From the NCBI GenBank assembly GCA_012932865.1, contig SAXG01000062.1:62001-126000 (forward strand): a stretch of DNA of 64,000 nucleotides. Reading direction: 5' to 3'. Shown here one piece after another: positions 24,262 through 36,420 of this stretch. The stretch's first letter is position 1. Each line of letters opens with the position of its first letter. The notes under the pieces were generated by a model. That model had not been told where the DNA came from, did no database searches, and saw only the letters and a program-made list of their open reading frames with translations. This stretch comes from Amylostereum areolatum. Taxonomy: Eukaryota; Basidiomycota; Agaricomycetes; Russulales; Stereaceae. The position numbers were made by a program, and so were the translations under genes.

Positions 24262-24754
24262 TCAAACCCCTATTTCATTTCAGAGCTTCAAGCTTCAGTA
24301 CTTATCATTTCACATTACGTTTCATTCAAGACCTGCACTACATATCCCAAGTAAGTATAAGTCCAATTACTCCCCTTGTCCGTTGCCGCCCGTCGCGCGC
24401 CGCCCCTCTCGACCCCGCCCCTCTCGACGCCCCTTCGTGCCCCTCCTCCTGCGCCGCCAGTCCCGCCCGCCTTCTCGCGCACCCCTCGTCGGCCCCCGCC
24501 GTCGCGCCGTTGCGTCTCGACCCCCGCTCGTCGCCCACCCCCGTCGTCACGTGCTTGCACTCGTTGTGCGCCGTGCGCCCCCTCCTCCGCGCCGTTGACG
24601 CCCCCACGTAGTACGCGGCCGCCACTGTCCCACCGTGCGGCGCACGCCGGGACCATGACGGCCGCGTGAGGGGACCGGCGGCATCCACAAGCAAGTCAGA
24701 TGGTCGTGCGCCGTGCGCCGGTAGGGTACATGTAACATACTATATTACAAACGT
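24262..24754. other. C-rich non-coding stretch
   Basis: A C-rich region (24370-24640) reads as Pro/Arg low complexity on the plus strand and Gly/Arg on the minus. No gene, RNA or clean tandem array is supported. Confidence 0.5.
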
Positions 24755-26740
24755 CTATCGAACGGCGGCACTCCCGTCACATGCTCGTCGACCGCGAGTA
24801 TGCCAACCATCCATGCCCGCCGGGGATCGACGGCACGAAAACTCCATGGGCGCGAGATCCCGGTCGAAGTTGGAGCGGCATGGGCAGAGCGTCTCCATCT
24901 CTCGCAGTTCCTCGGCGACGATGGGGAGCCTCTGTCGCCACCATCGATCGCCCAGAGTATGCGCACGTACCATGCCTGGCTTGGCACTCTCACTTGGATA
25001 CGTCCATAGCCCCTGCGCCTCAATTTCCTCTTGCGCGCCTCGAGGCCAAACCATATGGCCTAGTGTGCCGTCTCCGTCGCCCAGCAACTGGAAAGGCTCC
25101 CACAGCCAACGGTCGAACCCCCACGGGCGACGCGCGGGACCCTCGGGTTCCCGGTATTCGTCATGATCGCGAGGTATCGGCGGGCCCGACAGGAGCTTCA
25201 AACCCCGACACGAAGATGTGCGGCAGACACACGTCGTAGCCGCACTCAACAGCGTCCGACAACCCGTCTAACAAACGGTGCAGCAGGGAAGCGGTGTCGT
25301 CGTCTTCGAACTGCATGGCGCTTCGCCGGGTGAACCAACTCGACGCGGGAGAGCCTCGGGACTTGCCCCAGCGAGAGGAGCGACGGCAGGCCCTCGGCCA
25401 AATCGTCGGCTGCGCGATGGGCAGCAATGAGGGTCACAGGTGAGAAGCGGGCGGCGTAGAGGCGCCCCACGCGCGTGCTGGCTCGCAGATGTTGCCTGGA
25501 CCACCAGCGTGTCGACTTGACGCATATGAGGAGGAGGGTTGGCGAGGAGGACGTCAAAAGGGGGACTCGGGGGGGCGTCCAGGTAGCATGGTGGGGAGGA
25601 TGGACGGGCCCCAGTAGGGCGAGCTGTCGAGACCCCCAGCGTGGCGTCTTGGTTCCCGACGTCGACGTCGATGTGCATATGATGGGCGAGGCGGGCGGGG
25701 ACGCGTATCGACGCGCGGGTCGATATCGTGCGAGATGGCGACGGAGGGGATCGGGAGGGATGAGGGGAAGAGAAGGAGGAAGATGCCCCTCCAAATGCAT
25801 CATGTCACGGTGAGACCCGTCCACGGTCATTCGGTGCTGGCAGCTGGGGAGGACTTCGCAAACGAGGAGGGCGCGGTGGACGAGCATTGTCTCGTCCGCA
25901 ATTTCGAGGTGCTCCAAGCGAGGGAGGGCCACGCGCATGTCGGAAGGGGGGCACATGGCACCTCGTACGAGCGGGAGGGCGTACGCCAACGTCAATTCGC
26001 GAAGCTGGGGGAGAGACGCAAGGGTGGCCACGAACTCGGAGGTGGTTGTCCATTGGCGAACACCGAGCAGATCCACGCGCGCCAGACCGGGGCTGAACCA
26101 TGATGAAGTTGGAGACAATAAAATGCCTGAGAGTTTGAGGGATGCAAGCCCGGCAATGGCGTTGGGCGGCGGGTTGGGGAGGGTCGCGTCGTGCTCCGTC
26201 CAGACATTCTGGCCCCACCTGTCTCGATCCACGGTGGGAAGAGCCCAGGGAACGCGCTGGTCGGACGTGAGAGTGACGCAGCGTAAATTGGATGTGCATG
26301 CGGCGACGAGGCGATCCGGGGGGGCAGTCGCGGACGGACGCTACGATGGACCGGAACTGACATTGAAGACCGAGGAGATGGACGATCCGGGCGTGCCAGC
26401 CAGCCGGAAAGACATCGCGGGCGACATCGCGCGGGGACTGCGGCACGCTCTGTAGGTCGGCGGGGTGGTTCCCTAGGCGTTTGACGAATAGGTCGAACCA
26501 AAATTGTGACGCGATCGGGATTATGGACCAGAGAGCGCGGTCTGCGATGGCACATGCACGCCACCGCCGACAGACGTGCGTGGCCGAAATCCATGGCCCT
26601 GGATGGACGAGGATCCCCGTGCTGGTCGAGGTGTCGCGGAGATGGCGGAAGACCATTTGAAGCACTTCGGTGGGGAGGGCGTCAGACATGTTGAGCTGGA
26701 GATCTGTTAGCGAGAAATGCAAGCGAATGGTGATCAACAT
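24755..26740 (-). pseudogene. F-box/LRR-like gene in several frames (pseudogene or sequence errors)
   Basis: The minus strand starts near the ATG at 26689 (MSDALPTEVLQMVFRHLRD), a good F-box, followed by WISATHVCRRWRACAIADRALWS. The coding signal then changes frame near 26290, giving DRDRWGQNVW and LKLSGILLSP, and LPQLRELTLAYALPLV near 25960. It changes frame at least twice more between 25700 and 25250, ending in a segment with CGYDVCLPHIFVSGFE. The pieces together match a full mushroom F-box protein. G/C homopolymers lie near the breaks (for example the G run at about 26315). Frame breaks may therefore be real decay or base-count errors. No introns explain all of them. Confidence 0.6.
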
Positions 26741-26931
26741 ACCCGGGCAATCGACAAATATGCCGGGAGGGGGTAGGTTACAGCGATTATCGTCGTTGCG
26801 CTTGGTGGACGAAGGGCAGAAAATGTTGAGGGACGGCGATTGGACCGGCCTCCATGGTTGACACCAGAAGCAGGGCCCGGACGAGGAAACCGATTGCGCG
26901 CTGAGCGATCTAATGAGACCAAGTCCCCCGG
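26741..26931. promoter_or_regulatory. Upstream region of the F-box gene or pseudogene
   Basis: 190 bp between the F-box start and the first GTTAACG unit. No TATA-like or repeated element stands out. The left end of the proposed large element, if real, should lie here or within the adjacent array. Confidence 0.35.
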
Positions 26932-27184
26932 AGCCCTAGATCAGTCGGACACCGTTAACGCGTCCGCGCGAGGGAATCCGTTAACGGCGTCCGCCCAAGA
27001 ATCCGTTAACGCGTCCGCGCGAGGAATCCGTTTAACGCGTCCCGCCCCAAGAAACCCGTTAACACGTCCGCAAGAAGCCCGTTAACGCCTCTGCGCGAGA
27101 AGTCTGTTCACGCCGCGCAAGAAATCCGTTAACGCGTTCCCCCCAAGAAACACGTTAACGCATTTGCGCGAGAAGTCTGTTCAG
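26932..27184 (+). repeat. GTTAACG minisatellite, left array
   Basis: About ten head-to-tail units of 22-27 bp with consensus ATCCGTTAACGCGTCC followed by GCGCGAGA or CCCCAAGA. The centre GTTAAC is palindromic, but the flanks (CCG left, CGCGTC right) give orientation, and every unit reads the same way on the plus strand. The array lies 360 bp beyond the C-terminal end of the KDZ transposase gene. Confidence 0.93.
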
Positions 27185-27547
27185 CGGAATAAGACAACAA
27201 TCATCCAATATCCATAGGCCAGACCGCCACGAGTTGACACTCACGTGAATCCGGTGTCTTCGAAAAGAGTCGTCCCTCATTGTCACCCCACCCTCCCACT
27301 GTGTACTTTTTGTTCCCCATAATAATACATCCATTCTGTGAAGGCAATCCGTTGAGCGCGCTACACCAAACCCCCCTGTATACAGAGCCCATGGCATACC
27401 TTTGCGTGGTTGAGTGTGCCGTGCTCGCCGCCATGGAGCAGGGGCCATGGTCCGGAGTCCAATCCAAACTGCGCGAAAGCCACACGCATCCATATGAATA
27501 ATAATATTTCTAATGTCATACACCCAGCACCCACTCCCTGACCACCC

Positions 27548-30500
27548 TTACCAGTCCGACACATCAACCACGCCCGCGAAATCCTTTAAACACTCTTCCA
27601 GAAGACTCCGATAGTTATGACTTTGTCTAGCGCGGGCGTCAGCCGGGGCACAACCAGTGTGGTACTCAGAGCTTACTTTCGACGATACGCCGCCTCGCCG
27701 GCCCTGTTGGCCACTACAGATTCTTTCGCCAGGCCATACCATTGTTCTACCTTTGCGCGAAAGAAGCGCACGATACGGCGCATCTCCCGCTCTAGCAAGG
27801 CCTTTTTCCTCGGTCCACCGGGCCTGCAGTGCCCGCGTCCGAAACCAGTGTACCTTCAGCACTAATAAAGAAGCCGGCATGAGCATGTAGGACTGAGTTT
27901 GGTCCACACAGCACGTACTTTCCCCGCAGTACTTCTTCACTTTGCCATCGTCTTGGTTATGAACAAAGGTGAAGTCGCTCCAGACCCAGGAAGGGCTGGT
28001 CTTCCCCTCCCCCGAGCGTGTCCTTGTCTGATGCCACCGTGAATGCCACAATGTCCTCTCGCGCCAAGGGCCGATACTTCTGGTCTTCTGGCTTCATGCC
28101 GAGGCGCAGAAGAGCCAGCCTTGCGCGACGATATCGGTCTGCAGCTAAGGCGACTGCCGCTCTCTTGCGTTCCTGCTTCGCAAACTCGCGCAAGTTCTTC
28201 TTGACACCGGAGACGTTGCGCGCTCCCCTGAGCAAGGCGTAAGATGTGATCAGTTGGACCGAACGTCATCCAGAGCCTCGTTGGCTTCACCCTCCCGCAG
28301 CATCCGTTCTGCGTCCACCGCGCCCTTCGCCGCCGCTGCTGCTTTGAGTTCCTCCCCCCAATGGCAAGGAAGCTCCACCGTCGCTTCCGCCACATCCTTC
28401 CACAGAGCGCCGCGTACCCCGTCATCCCGATTCGTACCGTCGTCCTCCTGCCTCCTCTTCCGCGTCTGGCCCGTTGCTTCCTTCCCGTCCCCGTATCCCT
28501 CCTCCAGCTTATCCTCCACCTCCTCGTAACCACCATCCGCCACATTTTCCACAGCCAACTCAGACGCCGCCACCTTCACGACGTCCAAGAATAAACGCCG
28601 CATTTCCGTCCAGTCTTCGAATCGTCGCCACCAGTTCTTCTTTGCCTCCTTCGTCGCTTTTGTGTCGGCTTCAGGGTCGTTCTCGAGCTTCTTCAGCAGC
28701 TGTGCCCTGCGCAGAACACTTTGAGCCGTCGTAGCGTCGCCAAGGATGCCACGTACCTAGCCTCCTCCAAAGCGATCCCCTCTGATATCGTTCCTGCCAA
28801 TCCCGCCGTCACATCCTTACGACTGGCCGACTCACTCAACATTTCCAAGGCATCCTTTTGAGTGAACCCTGGCCATTGGTCAGTCCAATCGCCCCGGAAG
28901 CATGCGCCTCAGCTCACCTTTCGTCGCGCTGGTGCTCGGCTCGTACGGATTGTTCAGCCCTTTGTGGTTCTTGAAGTCCGTAACCTTGCTGAGCCACTCC
29001 TTCTCCTCATCTCTCCATTTCACCACCGTCTCAGCCTCCAACCCGCCCTCGACATCCGCCACCACCGCGTTCACGACGCCAATTTGTTCCACAGCCTCCT
29101 TGTGCTTCCTCACGCACGCCTTTCCTACGAAACGTCAGTAAAAACTATATTGGACCATCACTTGCGATGCTCACCCACTCCCACCGTCCTACGCCAATTC
29201 ATGTCGCCATGGTGGTCGTTGATTCTGTCGTGGCGGTGACCCGAAGTCATCTCCCGCGTGCTAGCCCCGAGCGCGTTCAGCGTCGCCCAAATCCGCTCTT
29301 GCCCTTCCCCATCTGTGCGCCCCAATCCAGGTAAGAAGTTGCAAGAGAAATTATACCTGCACCCCGGCTTGTGCCCTGGGAGGTGAAACTTCCCGATAAC
29401 CCGGATAATCTTTGGCCAATCCAGATTTGCCAGGGATTTGCACTCGGCGACCGCCTTTTTCAACTCGAGCATCCGCTTCTCGAAATTGATGCAGTATTGG
29501 CACCCGATGTCATATGCGAATATGTGCAGCGACAAGGTCATCCACGGCTGCAGCCCTGAGGCCAGCGCGAAGTCGACGTTAACGAACCTGCACGAGTCCA
29601 TTCCATCAACGAAAATGTCCATACATCGGAGTACGATAGTTACCTTTCTCCTTTCTGGAGATCCACGCCTCCTGCTGGTAGGACGAACATATGGCGTGCG
29701 CAGGACAAGCCCAGGGTCCCGGAGACGCTCCCCCACCATACCCCGTGCCCCATGGCGCGGAAAGGTTGACAGCTTGAAGGCTGAACGCGTGCGTCAGCGT
29801 CGACCAATGCATCCGCAGTGACCAACTCACCTCTGGCTCCATCGGGCCCAACGTCTTCTGATACTCCGTAAAGTCCTCCATGTTTGCAAAGTAGGCGCTG
29901 CCCTCCGTTAAAGCGACGTCGTTCGGGTCCAAGGGCTTGACCTTTTGATCTTGCTGGTAATTTCCATCCACAGTGTAAAACAACGCGTCCAAGTACCTGA
30001 AAGCGTTAAGTGTCAGCCAAGTGGCATTTGCCCACACAGTAGGAGACCAATACCACTCCTCCTCGGGACGATCCATCCAATCCAGCTCCATGTTTAAGCC
30101 CGGCTGAGGACAAGCTGGGCACAGGATTGCCAGCTTACCAGCCCCAAGGTGGGTCCCCCGGCCTCGTTCCCGAACGCCTGACCATCGTCAGGTAAGAGTG
30201 TTCTCGGTTGCTAGTCAACCATTCCCGATATCGATTCTAACACCAACGCGGTCAGTACCTAGATCGAGCCCTCGCCGATAGGTAACTCACCACCACTTTG
30301 GTGAACAAGACGCCCTCGCTCAACCGTTCCAGATACTTGACGTAGTCTTGGCAAGCGGTTTGAGACTGGCAGGACAGGAGGAGGAACTTATCGAGCAGGC
30401 GCGTGCAGAACGCCGTCTGAGGTTTCTCCCATGACCCGGGGAACAGACCGATCCTGAGCAATTGCAACGCCTCGGGCTCCTGGACGCCGGTCCCCTCCTG

Positions 30501-31483
30501 CGGGCAATAGCAATAGCTTATGTGTGCGGTCTAAAACCCCTCGTCAGTGCATATCGTCGTCTCCCTTGGCGGTCTCAAACTGAGCAAGCAACGCATCTGG
30601 TCGTGCCCGGTGTACACCACCATGTTCAGCTTGTCCAACTCCGTGCGCGTCCAAAATCCAGTATCTTTGTCCCACACCTCGATCCGATGAAATGGCATGC
30701 GACGGTGGTCATTCATCATACACGTCCCACATGCAGGCTTGGAGAAAAAACACTCCACGCATCGATAGAGGGGCATGGCCTCGGTACCCTCGCTCTTCTT
30801 GCAGATGGAGCACACGCTCAGCGTTGGCCCCGCCTCTCGCGCCAGCAATGTGTCATGCGCCGGGCCCGCTTGAGTGCTAGGAATTGATTCATGCGCTTGG
30901 ACGGAGCCTGCCAACCAACCTAAGCATGTGCGCGCGTTCCACCATGGCCAAGCAAACTCACTATTGTGTTGTTCACCCTTGCCCTCTTGGGTGCAGGCCC
31001 ATCCTTCCCCAACGCCTTATGCCGCGCCTGCGCCGCCACGTCTTTCTCTGCTTCCGCTTCCGCCTTTGCCGCTTCTTTCGCTGCCGCCTTCGCCTCCCTC
31101 GCCGCAGCCGCCGCATCGTCCTTCGCGGAATGAGGACCCGTGAAAGGGTTTGTGGTCCATCCTCCGCGCACCGATCCACCACCCGCCTTGACCTTATGCG
31201 GCGTGCTCCCCCGGCCCTGACGCAGCCCCCCCGACATGGTCTGAACAGGGGCGTGTCCCTTGGGCGTGACGCAGCCCTCGAAGGACGGAGCTTTCAGAGG
31301 TTGAGTCGGCGTGATCCATATTCTCTCCGACCGAGAATAAGTCGTCACAGGGGTCTGCGGGCCCCCCACCCTGGCCCGTCGAGGCGTCCCAGGCAGTCGC
31401 TGAGTGTTCAGCGCCACGGACCCGGCCGCAAAGACGCCGGGAGATCTTCCTGGCTTGACGGGAGACTTGTCGTTTGACGCCAT
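27548..31483 (-). CDS. KDZ (Kyakuja-Dileera-Zisupton) transposase with CxC2 cysteine cluster
   Basis: Minus-strand gene with ATG at 31483. The N-terminal exon (31483-30950) is basic and disordered, with an Ala/Glu/Lys helix. A CxC2-type cysteine cluster follows (30914-30531: CSICKK, YRCVECFFSKPACGTC, PFHRIEVW). The RNase H-like KDZ core covers 30470-29160, including DALFYTVDGNYQ, HIFAYDIGCQYCINFEKRM, KFHLPGHKPGCRYNFSCNFL and GRTDGEGQERIW, the last containing the predicted catalytic Glu. The C-terminal domain (28603-27548) is helical and charged, with WFRTRALQARWTEEKGL. Several short GT-AG introns connect these; not every junction is fixed. I saw no clear nonsense codon in the core, so it may be functional. 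KDZ transposases are abundant in mushroom genomes. Confidence 0.85.
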
Positions 31484-32877
31484 GAGAGTCAGCGCATCTA
31501 GGCCCCACGGCGTTGATACTTAACGGCGACGGCACTTCGCAAGATCACCTCAACCTCATCATTTGAATTGCATATCCATAGCCAGGTCCACTTTCCAGAC
31601 GCGCGTCTCGCGTTGCTAATGTCTCACTATTTGACACTACTCCACGCACCCCCAACATAACCTCAAACGATCCCCCCTGACCCCGCCGCTTTCCGTCTAA
31701 AAGGTATTCGGTCAGCCCGCCCCAAATTCCAGACCTCGATACTTAAGTACTTACCTCCCGATCCTCCAATGTAGCCCTCCACCTTCCTCACCTCCGCCCT
31801 ACACGTTTGCTAGCCTCCGTGAGCAATGAAAATGTGATGTCATTGCCTTTGCGCACTTTCCGATGAGATCCAAGTGCACTAAGGTAAATCTCCACGCACC
31901 AGATCGTCCGCCAATATTTGGCATCTGCGCATCCATGAGAGAAAGCCCATTGTTGGGCCCTGGAATTGGACGGTCGAGTCAGGACACCCGTGACAAAGAC
32001 GGAGTGCGAACCCGACAAGCTTCTGCACAAAGGCAGAAGTCCACAATGCAAACGAGGCCGGGCCTTGGAGGATGGAGGATGGGCGGCACCGGGGAAAGGA
32101 AAGGACAGCCAGAGTAGTGCTGGTATGAGGGACGGTCTTGGTCGTGGCGTCGCGACTTCCGGTTTGAAAGCGAACAAGCAGACCACGTGCTACTGCCGCA
32201 TTTGGTCTTAGGTACTTGATCCGGGGTATACTTAAATGTATCTAAAAACCTAATTAATTCAAACGCAGACCACGTGCACTGTTTGAGCGCCAAAAGCTCT
32301 GACATAATTCCAACCCACGCGCGTCGCCTTGGGCGTCCCCTTTGGCAATTAAGCCCTTACCCACAGACGTCCACAGTCCCCCACGCGGTCCTACACCATA
32401 TCCCCCTCCCGCTCTCCTGCCCGGGACCTTTGTGCACCTTCTGCTCGCGCAGAAACTCAGACGCAATCTACTGCTTTTTAGCAGTGGCGCGTTCGTGTGG
32501 TGGCACATCCTCAACTTGGACACTCCTGCCGCCTTTTCCAGGCCTCCCCCGGGCCCTTCTTGTGCGTATATCACACTCTCCCCCCGACCCCCGACCCCTC
32601 GCCCCCTTCTGCTCGCGCAGAAAACGATCTCTTTCCTCCCGTACAGCTCCCCCGCTCTCCGGCCTGCCTCCTCCCATCCTTCCCACCAAATATCAGATCA
32701 CCTTCACGGATTCTGTGCGTATATCCATACCCATATGATCTCCGGCCAACCTCGCTCATTGTCCGACTCGTACCACGCTCCCAGCCCTCAACATCGATAC
32801 CATGTCCTCGCACTCTGCAGCCACGTTGACCACAAATCCCCAGCCAGCATTCGGCAGCACCTCTGACCCGTCCATGT
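31484..32877. promoter_or_regulatory. Divergent promoter region between KDZ transposase and split cargo gene
   Basis: This 1.4 kb separates two divergent genes. It contains two CACGTG sites (32184-32189, 32271-32276), each in the longer direct repeat GCAGACCACGTGC. It also has two identical perfect hairpins TTCTGCTCGCGCAGAA at 32439-32454 and 32607-32622, each preceded by CTTGTGC/TTTGTGC-like sequence. Repeated short elements of this sort suggest regulator binding sites; no regulator is known. Confidence 0.5.
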
Positions 32878-34626
32878 ATGTCTTTTTGCTCGCTCGATGT
32901 CACCGTCGCTGAAGCCCTCCTCAGTGAGGCCCAGTCCCTGAACCTCCCCCCGCCCGAGCCCCTGAACCTCGCCGACCTCACCGTTTTGCAATCCGAGTCA
33001 TTCCCCAAGTTCGATCCCGCGAAGGTTCGCTTCCGAGCGACCGATTGCTTCGTGATCGGCGAGGCGCCCCACTCCCGCGGTCTGTTCTACATCACCTCGC
33101 CCAACGCGTTCTGGCTCCCCGAGCTGCCGTGGCATGCCCCCGGGGACATCTTCACATACTTCAGCGATGGCATGCTTGGCGTTCACGAGTACACCAAATG
33201 GCCCCAGATATGGGATATCAAAGAGCCCCACTTGGTTGTCGCACCTTTGCATCCTGCAGTGCGCCGTGGCATTCCCCACCAGGCTCACCCCCGCGCGCCC
33301 CTTCCCCTCACCCCCACCCCCACCCCCCACTTATCGCAAGCCCTTCGCCTCCTACATCCATCTCGAGGAAGACGTCGACTTCTTGTTCTGCGATTTCATG
33401 CCTCGATGGTGGGCAAAGGTCCTAGACACCGCCGCCGGACCTCTCGGCCGCGTCGACAAGGCGCTCTCAACACAAATCGACTCCATGGTCTCCGACAAGT
33501 CATTGTGGGCGCTTCAGTATGCGCAGGCCCTCTATCCACAATCGGACGACCCCTCTCGCCGCTATGTTTATCAACAAATCGTTCGCGTGAGTCGCGCGGT
33601 GAACAAGCTATTGGACGGCTTGCTCTCACTCATCGATGCCATCATGTGGTTCCGGGAGATCCAGCGCCTCCTCATCGACATCGTAGCATGGGCGGATTAC
33701 CAACGCTACCTGAAGCCCGTGTGGGAGCACGACAGCATGCACGAGCCCTCCCTGCCCTGCTATCCCACGTATTCCCTCCGCGGCGCCATCACGTCGCAGC
33801 TTTCCGTCGTCGAGCGCCTGTACTCCCTTGGGATTCCTGTTTGGTGGGTCAGACCCCGAGACACGCTCACCACGGCCACCAAGTTCACCGCCTCGCCCTT
33901 GGCCCAACCTGGAAAGCGGCGACCGTATTCAGCACCGCCCGCACGACCATCATCGGTGAGATCTCCGTGCACGCGCCGACCTGGCTGGGCAGTGTCAACC
34001 TCGACTTCTCCATGGCGTCCCTTCGCGATCAGCTTCGTCGACACAGTTTGGCCAACCTCCCCTCCGTCGCCCCCTCTCGCCCCGCCATAGAAGAGGTATC
34101 TGAGGCGCCAGCACCCACCACCTCCTCGTCCGCCGAGACTGCCCCCACGACACCTCCGATTGCGACCCCAGGACGGCGTACCTTCTGTCCGAGCTTCCAG
34201 ACCAACCGCAATGGGCGCCCGCGCTGGACCGCGTGTGGCAGGACGCATGGCTTTCCATCCCGGCGCTCAAGAACCCCAAGCTTGCGCGGGCGTCCACATA
34301 CGCCCTTCCTCCCCCCTCCCTCTTCATGCGCATACGCCAGGACGACATGAGTTGGATCCACAACTGGTTGCGCGTGCGCGAGTGGGTTCTTTTCACGGTC
34401 ACGGGACAACAAGAAGGAGGGGCGCATAAATGGACTGCCCAGCAGTGGAAGTGGGTCCTGGAAGGCAGCTTTACTCAGCTCGACCTCGATCCTCAAGGCC
34501 GTGTGCAACCCAAATCCTCTCTCAGAGACATCCTCGATTGCCCACCTCGAATCTGTCCAGCCCTGCTGCCGCTGCCTCCCCCCCTTGGTAAACGCCCTCC
34601 CGCCTCCCGCCCAGACCAAGAGCAGC
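32878..34626 (+). pseudogene. 5' part of an uncharacterised basidiomycete gene, split by Gypsy A
   Basis: ATG at 32878 begins MSFCSLDVTVAEALLSEAQS, and the first 120 codons are clean (ATDCFVIGEAPHSRGLFYIT, then DGMLGVHEYTKWPQIWDI). The frame changes near 33250-33310 in a C-rich run. It then reads IHLEEDVDFLFCDFMPRWW, VRVSRAVNKLLDGLLSLIDA, IDIVAWADYQRYLKPVWEHD and LGIPVWWVRP. It shifts again before WKAATVFSTARTTIIGEISV and again before VWQDAWLSIPALKNPK and IRQDDMSWIHNWLRVREW. These blocks look like a widespread Agaricomycete family of unknown function; I recognise no catalytic motif. The coding sequence is lost at 34627, where an inverted copy of 33875-34342 begins. Its probable 3' end resumes at 40874 after the Gypsy LTR. 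Confidence 0.6.
33875..34342 (+). repeat. Inverted duplication, left arm (468 bp)
   Basis: The sequence from GCCACCAAGTTCACC to GCGCATACGCCAGGA is repeated in reverse complement at 34627-35096 with only small differences, mostly in C/G runs. The 284-bp spacer is single copy. Confidence 0.95.
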
Positions 34627-35096
34627 TCCTGGCGTATGCGCATGAAGAGGGAGGGGGGGGAAGGGCGTATGTGGACGCCCGCTCAAGCTTGGGGTTCTTG
34701 AGCGCCGGGATGGAAAGCCATGCGTCCTGCCACACGCGGTCCAGCGCGGGCGCCCATTGCGGTTGGTCTGGAAGCTCGGGACGGAAGGTACGCCGTCCTG
34801 GGGTCGCAATCGGAGGTGTCGTGGGGGCAGGTCGTCGGCGGACGAGGAGGCGGTGGGTGCTGGCGCCTCAGATACCTCTTCTATGGCGGGGCGAGAGGGG
34901 GCGACGGAGGGGAGGTTGGCCAAACTGTGTCGACGAAGCTGATCGCGAAGGGACGCCATGGAGAAGTCGAGGTTGACACTGCCCAGCCAGGTCGGCGCGT
35001 GCACGGAGATCTCACCGATGATGGTCGTGCGGGCGGTGCTGAATACGGTCGCCGCTTTCCAGGGTTGGGCCAAGGGCGAGGGGTGAACTTGGTGGC
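34627..35096 (-). repeat. Inverted duplication, right arm (about 470 bp), fused to Gypsy A
   Basis: Reverse-complement copy of 33875-34342. Its outer end (35096) joins directly, without LTR or target site, to an internal position of Gypsy A (AGTCCCAGAAGGGATC at 35098). The Gypsy 5' LTR and about 0.9 kb of leader are missing, so the junction is a rearrangement breakpoint. Confidence 0.93.
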
Positions 35097-35393
35097 AGTC
35101 CCAGAAGGGATCAACCACAACGACACAAACGGGAAGTGGTACGCCTATAGACGAAACAAGAACGGAACCCCAGGACGATCAGTAGTTGAGTGGCAGCCCA
35201 CCTTCGTTCAGCCCACGTCCAAGATCACTGGTCGTGGCATCATACCCAGCAATTCCTCACCCCCGCCGACTTCCTTGTCGCAAAACAAGTTGAGGACGAA
35301 GTTGAAGAAGCAGAAGAACGCCGACGAGAAACCCTACCGCCTTGATCAAGAACTCGCCCAATCCCTCACCGTCCCCCTCCCCTTCGACAAGAT

Positions 35394-36420
35394 GTCCGAC
35401 ACCGAATCCAAACCTGCCGTCTCCAAGCGGGAGATCGGCCCCAAGCCAAAGCCATTCAAAGGCGATAGACGCGACACCCTCCGGTTCTCCCTCGAGCTCC
35501 GCATGTTCCTGCGCGTTAACAAGGATGTTTATGCCACAGATGACGCCAAGATGATGCTCCTCCTCAGCCTGATGGAGGACGACACGGCGAAAGCCTGGGC
35601 CACGCATCGCCGCATGGAACTCTTCGCCGACGAAGACGAGAAGGAAGACGCCGAACCCTCGACCCCACGCCCCCAACACTCCACTATCTCCTACAAAGAG
35701 CTCTTCGAGAGGTTTGGCAAAGACTTCGTGCCCGTCGATCCGAAGATAGAGGCTCAGCGTAAGATCAACGAGCTCGCAATGACCACCCGGGACGTCACTG
35801 ACTTTATCACCGAGTTTGAGATGCTGGCAACCATGTCAGCGTACGACGACGAGGCGCTAATCCACTTTTTCAAGAAGGGACTTCAGCGTGACCTCGGCAA
35901 GCAGGTGGCCCGGTCGTACCCGTTCCCCACCAAGCTCGCGGAGTGGAAGGAGCGCGCCCGCCGCATCAACCACCAGTGGCTCGAAGAGAACCCGGAGAGG
36001 AAGAGCAGTCAGTCCAAGGGGGCTGTCGCGCTCACCTCGAACGGTTCGACCAACGACTCCTCGTCGCGCCGAGTCGGCGCCTTCACCAACACCTCGACCC
36101 GCCCTGCAAAGCTGACGGACGACGAGCGCGCAAAGATGATGCGCGAAGGCAAGTGCTTCATGTGTCGACAAGCCGGGTCACGTCTCTTGTGACTGCCCCA
36201 ACCGCGACTCGAGCGCGCGACGGGTGGGCGCAGTAGAGACTGGGTCCAAGGCCCCTCCCCTGCCGACGAACACGGCTCCGTCCACTGCGAAAGCAGCTCC
36301 CGACCATCCAAAACCATCGCGGCGATCACTCGCCAGCTGAAGGATCTGGACGCGGAAGGCAAGGAGCAGGCAGTAGCGCTGTTGAAGGACATCCTGGAAT
36401 CGCAGGATTTTTTGAAACGC
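35394..36420 (+). pseudogene. gag: Gypsy A gag
   Basis: Starts MSDTESKPAVSKREIGPKPK and follows Gypsy B gag through the retrotransposon-gag capsid domain (DDTAKAWATHRR, TTRDVTDFITEFEMLA). At about 36176 an extra G in the zinc knuckle shifts the frame (CFMCRQAGS instead of CFMCRQAGH). Downstream the original frame resumes in another phase to LLKDILESQDF at 36415. Here a run of six T joins gag and protease in one frame, whereas Gypsy B has five T and a stop. Confidence 0.85.

Noticed and set aside
34720..36192. 490-codon frame joining the inverted-repeat arm to gag
   Set aside because: The first 130 codons are antisense translation of the duplicated host gene segment; fusion to gag is a product of the rearrangement and not a likely protein.
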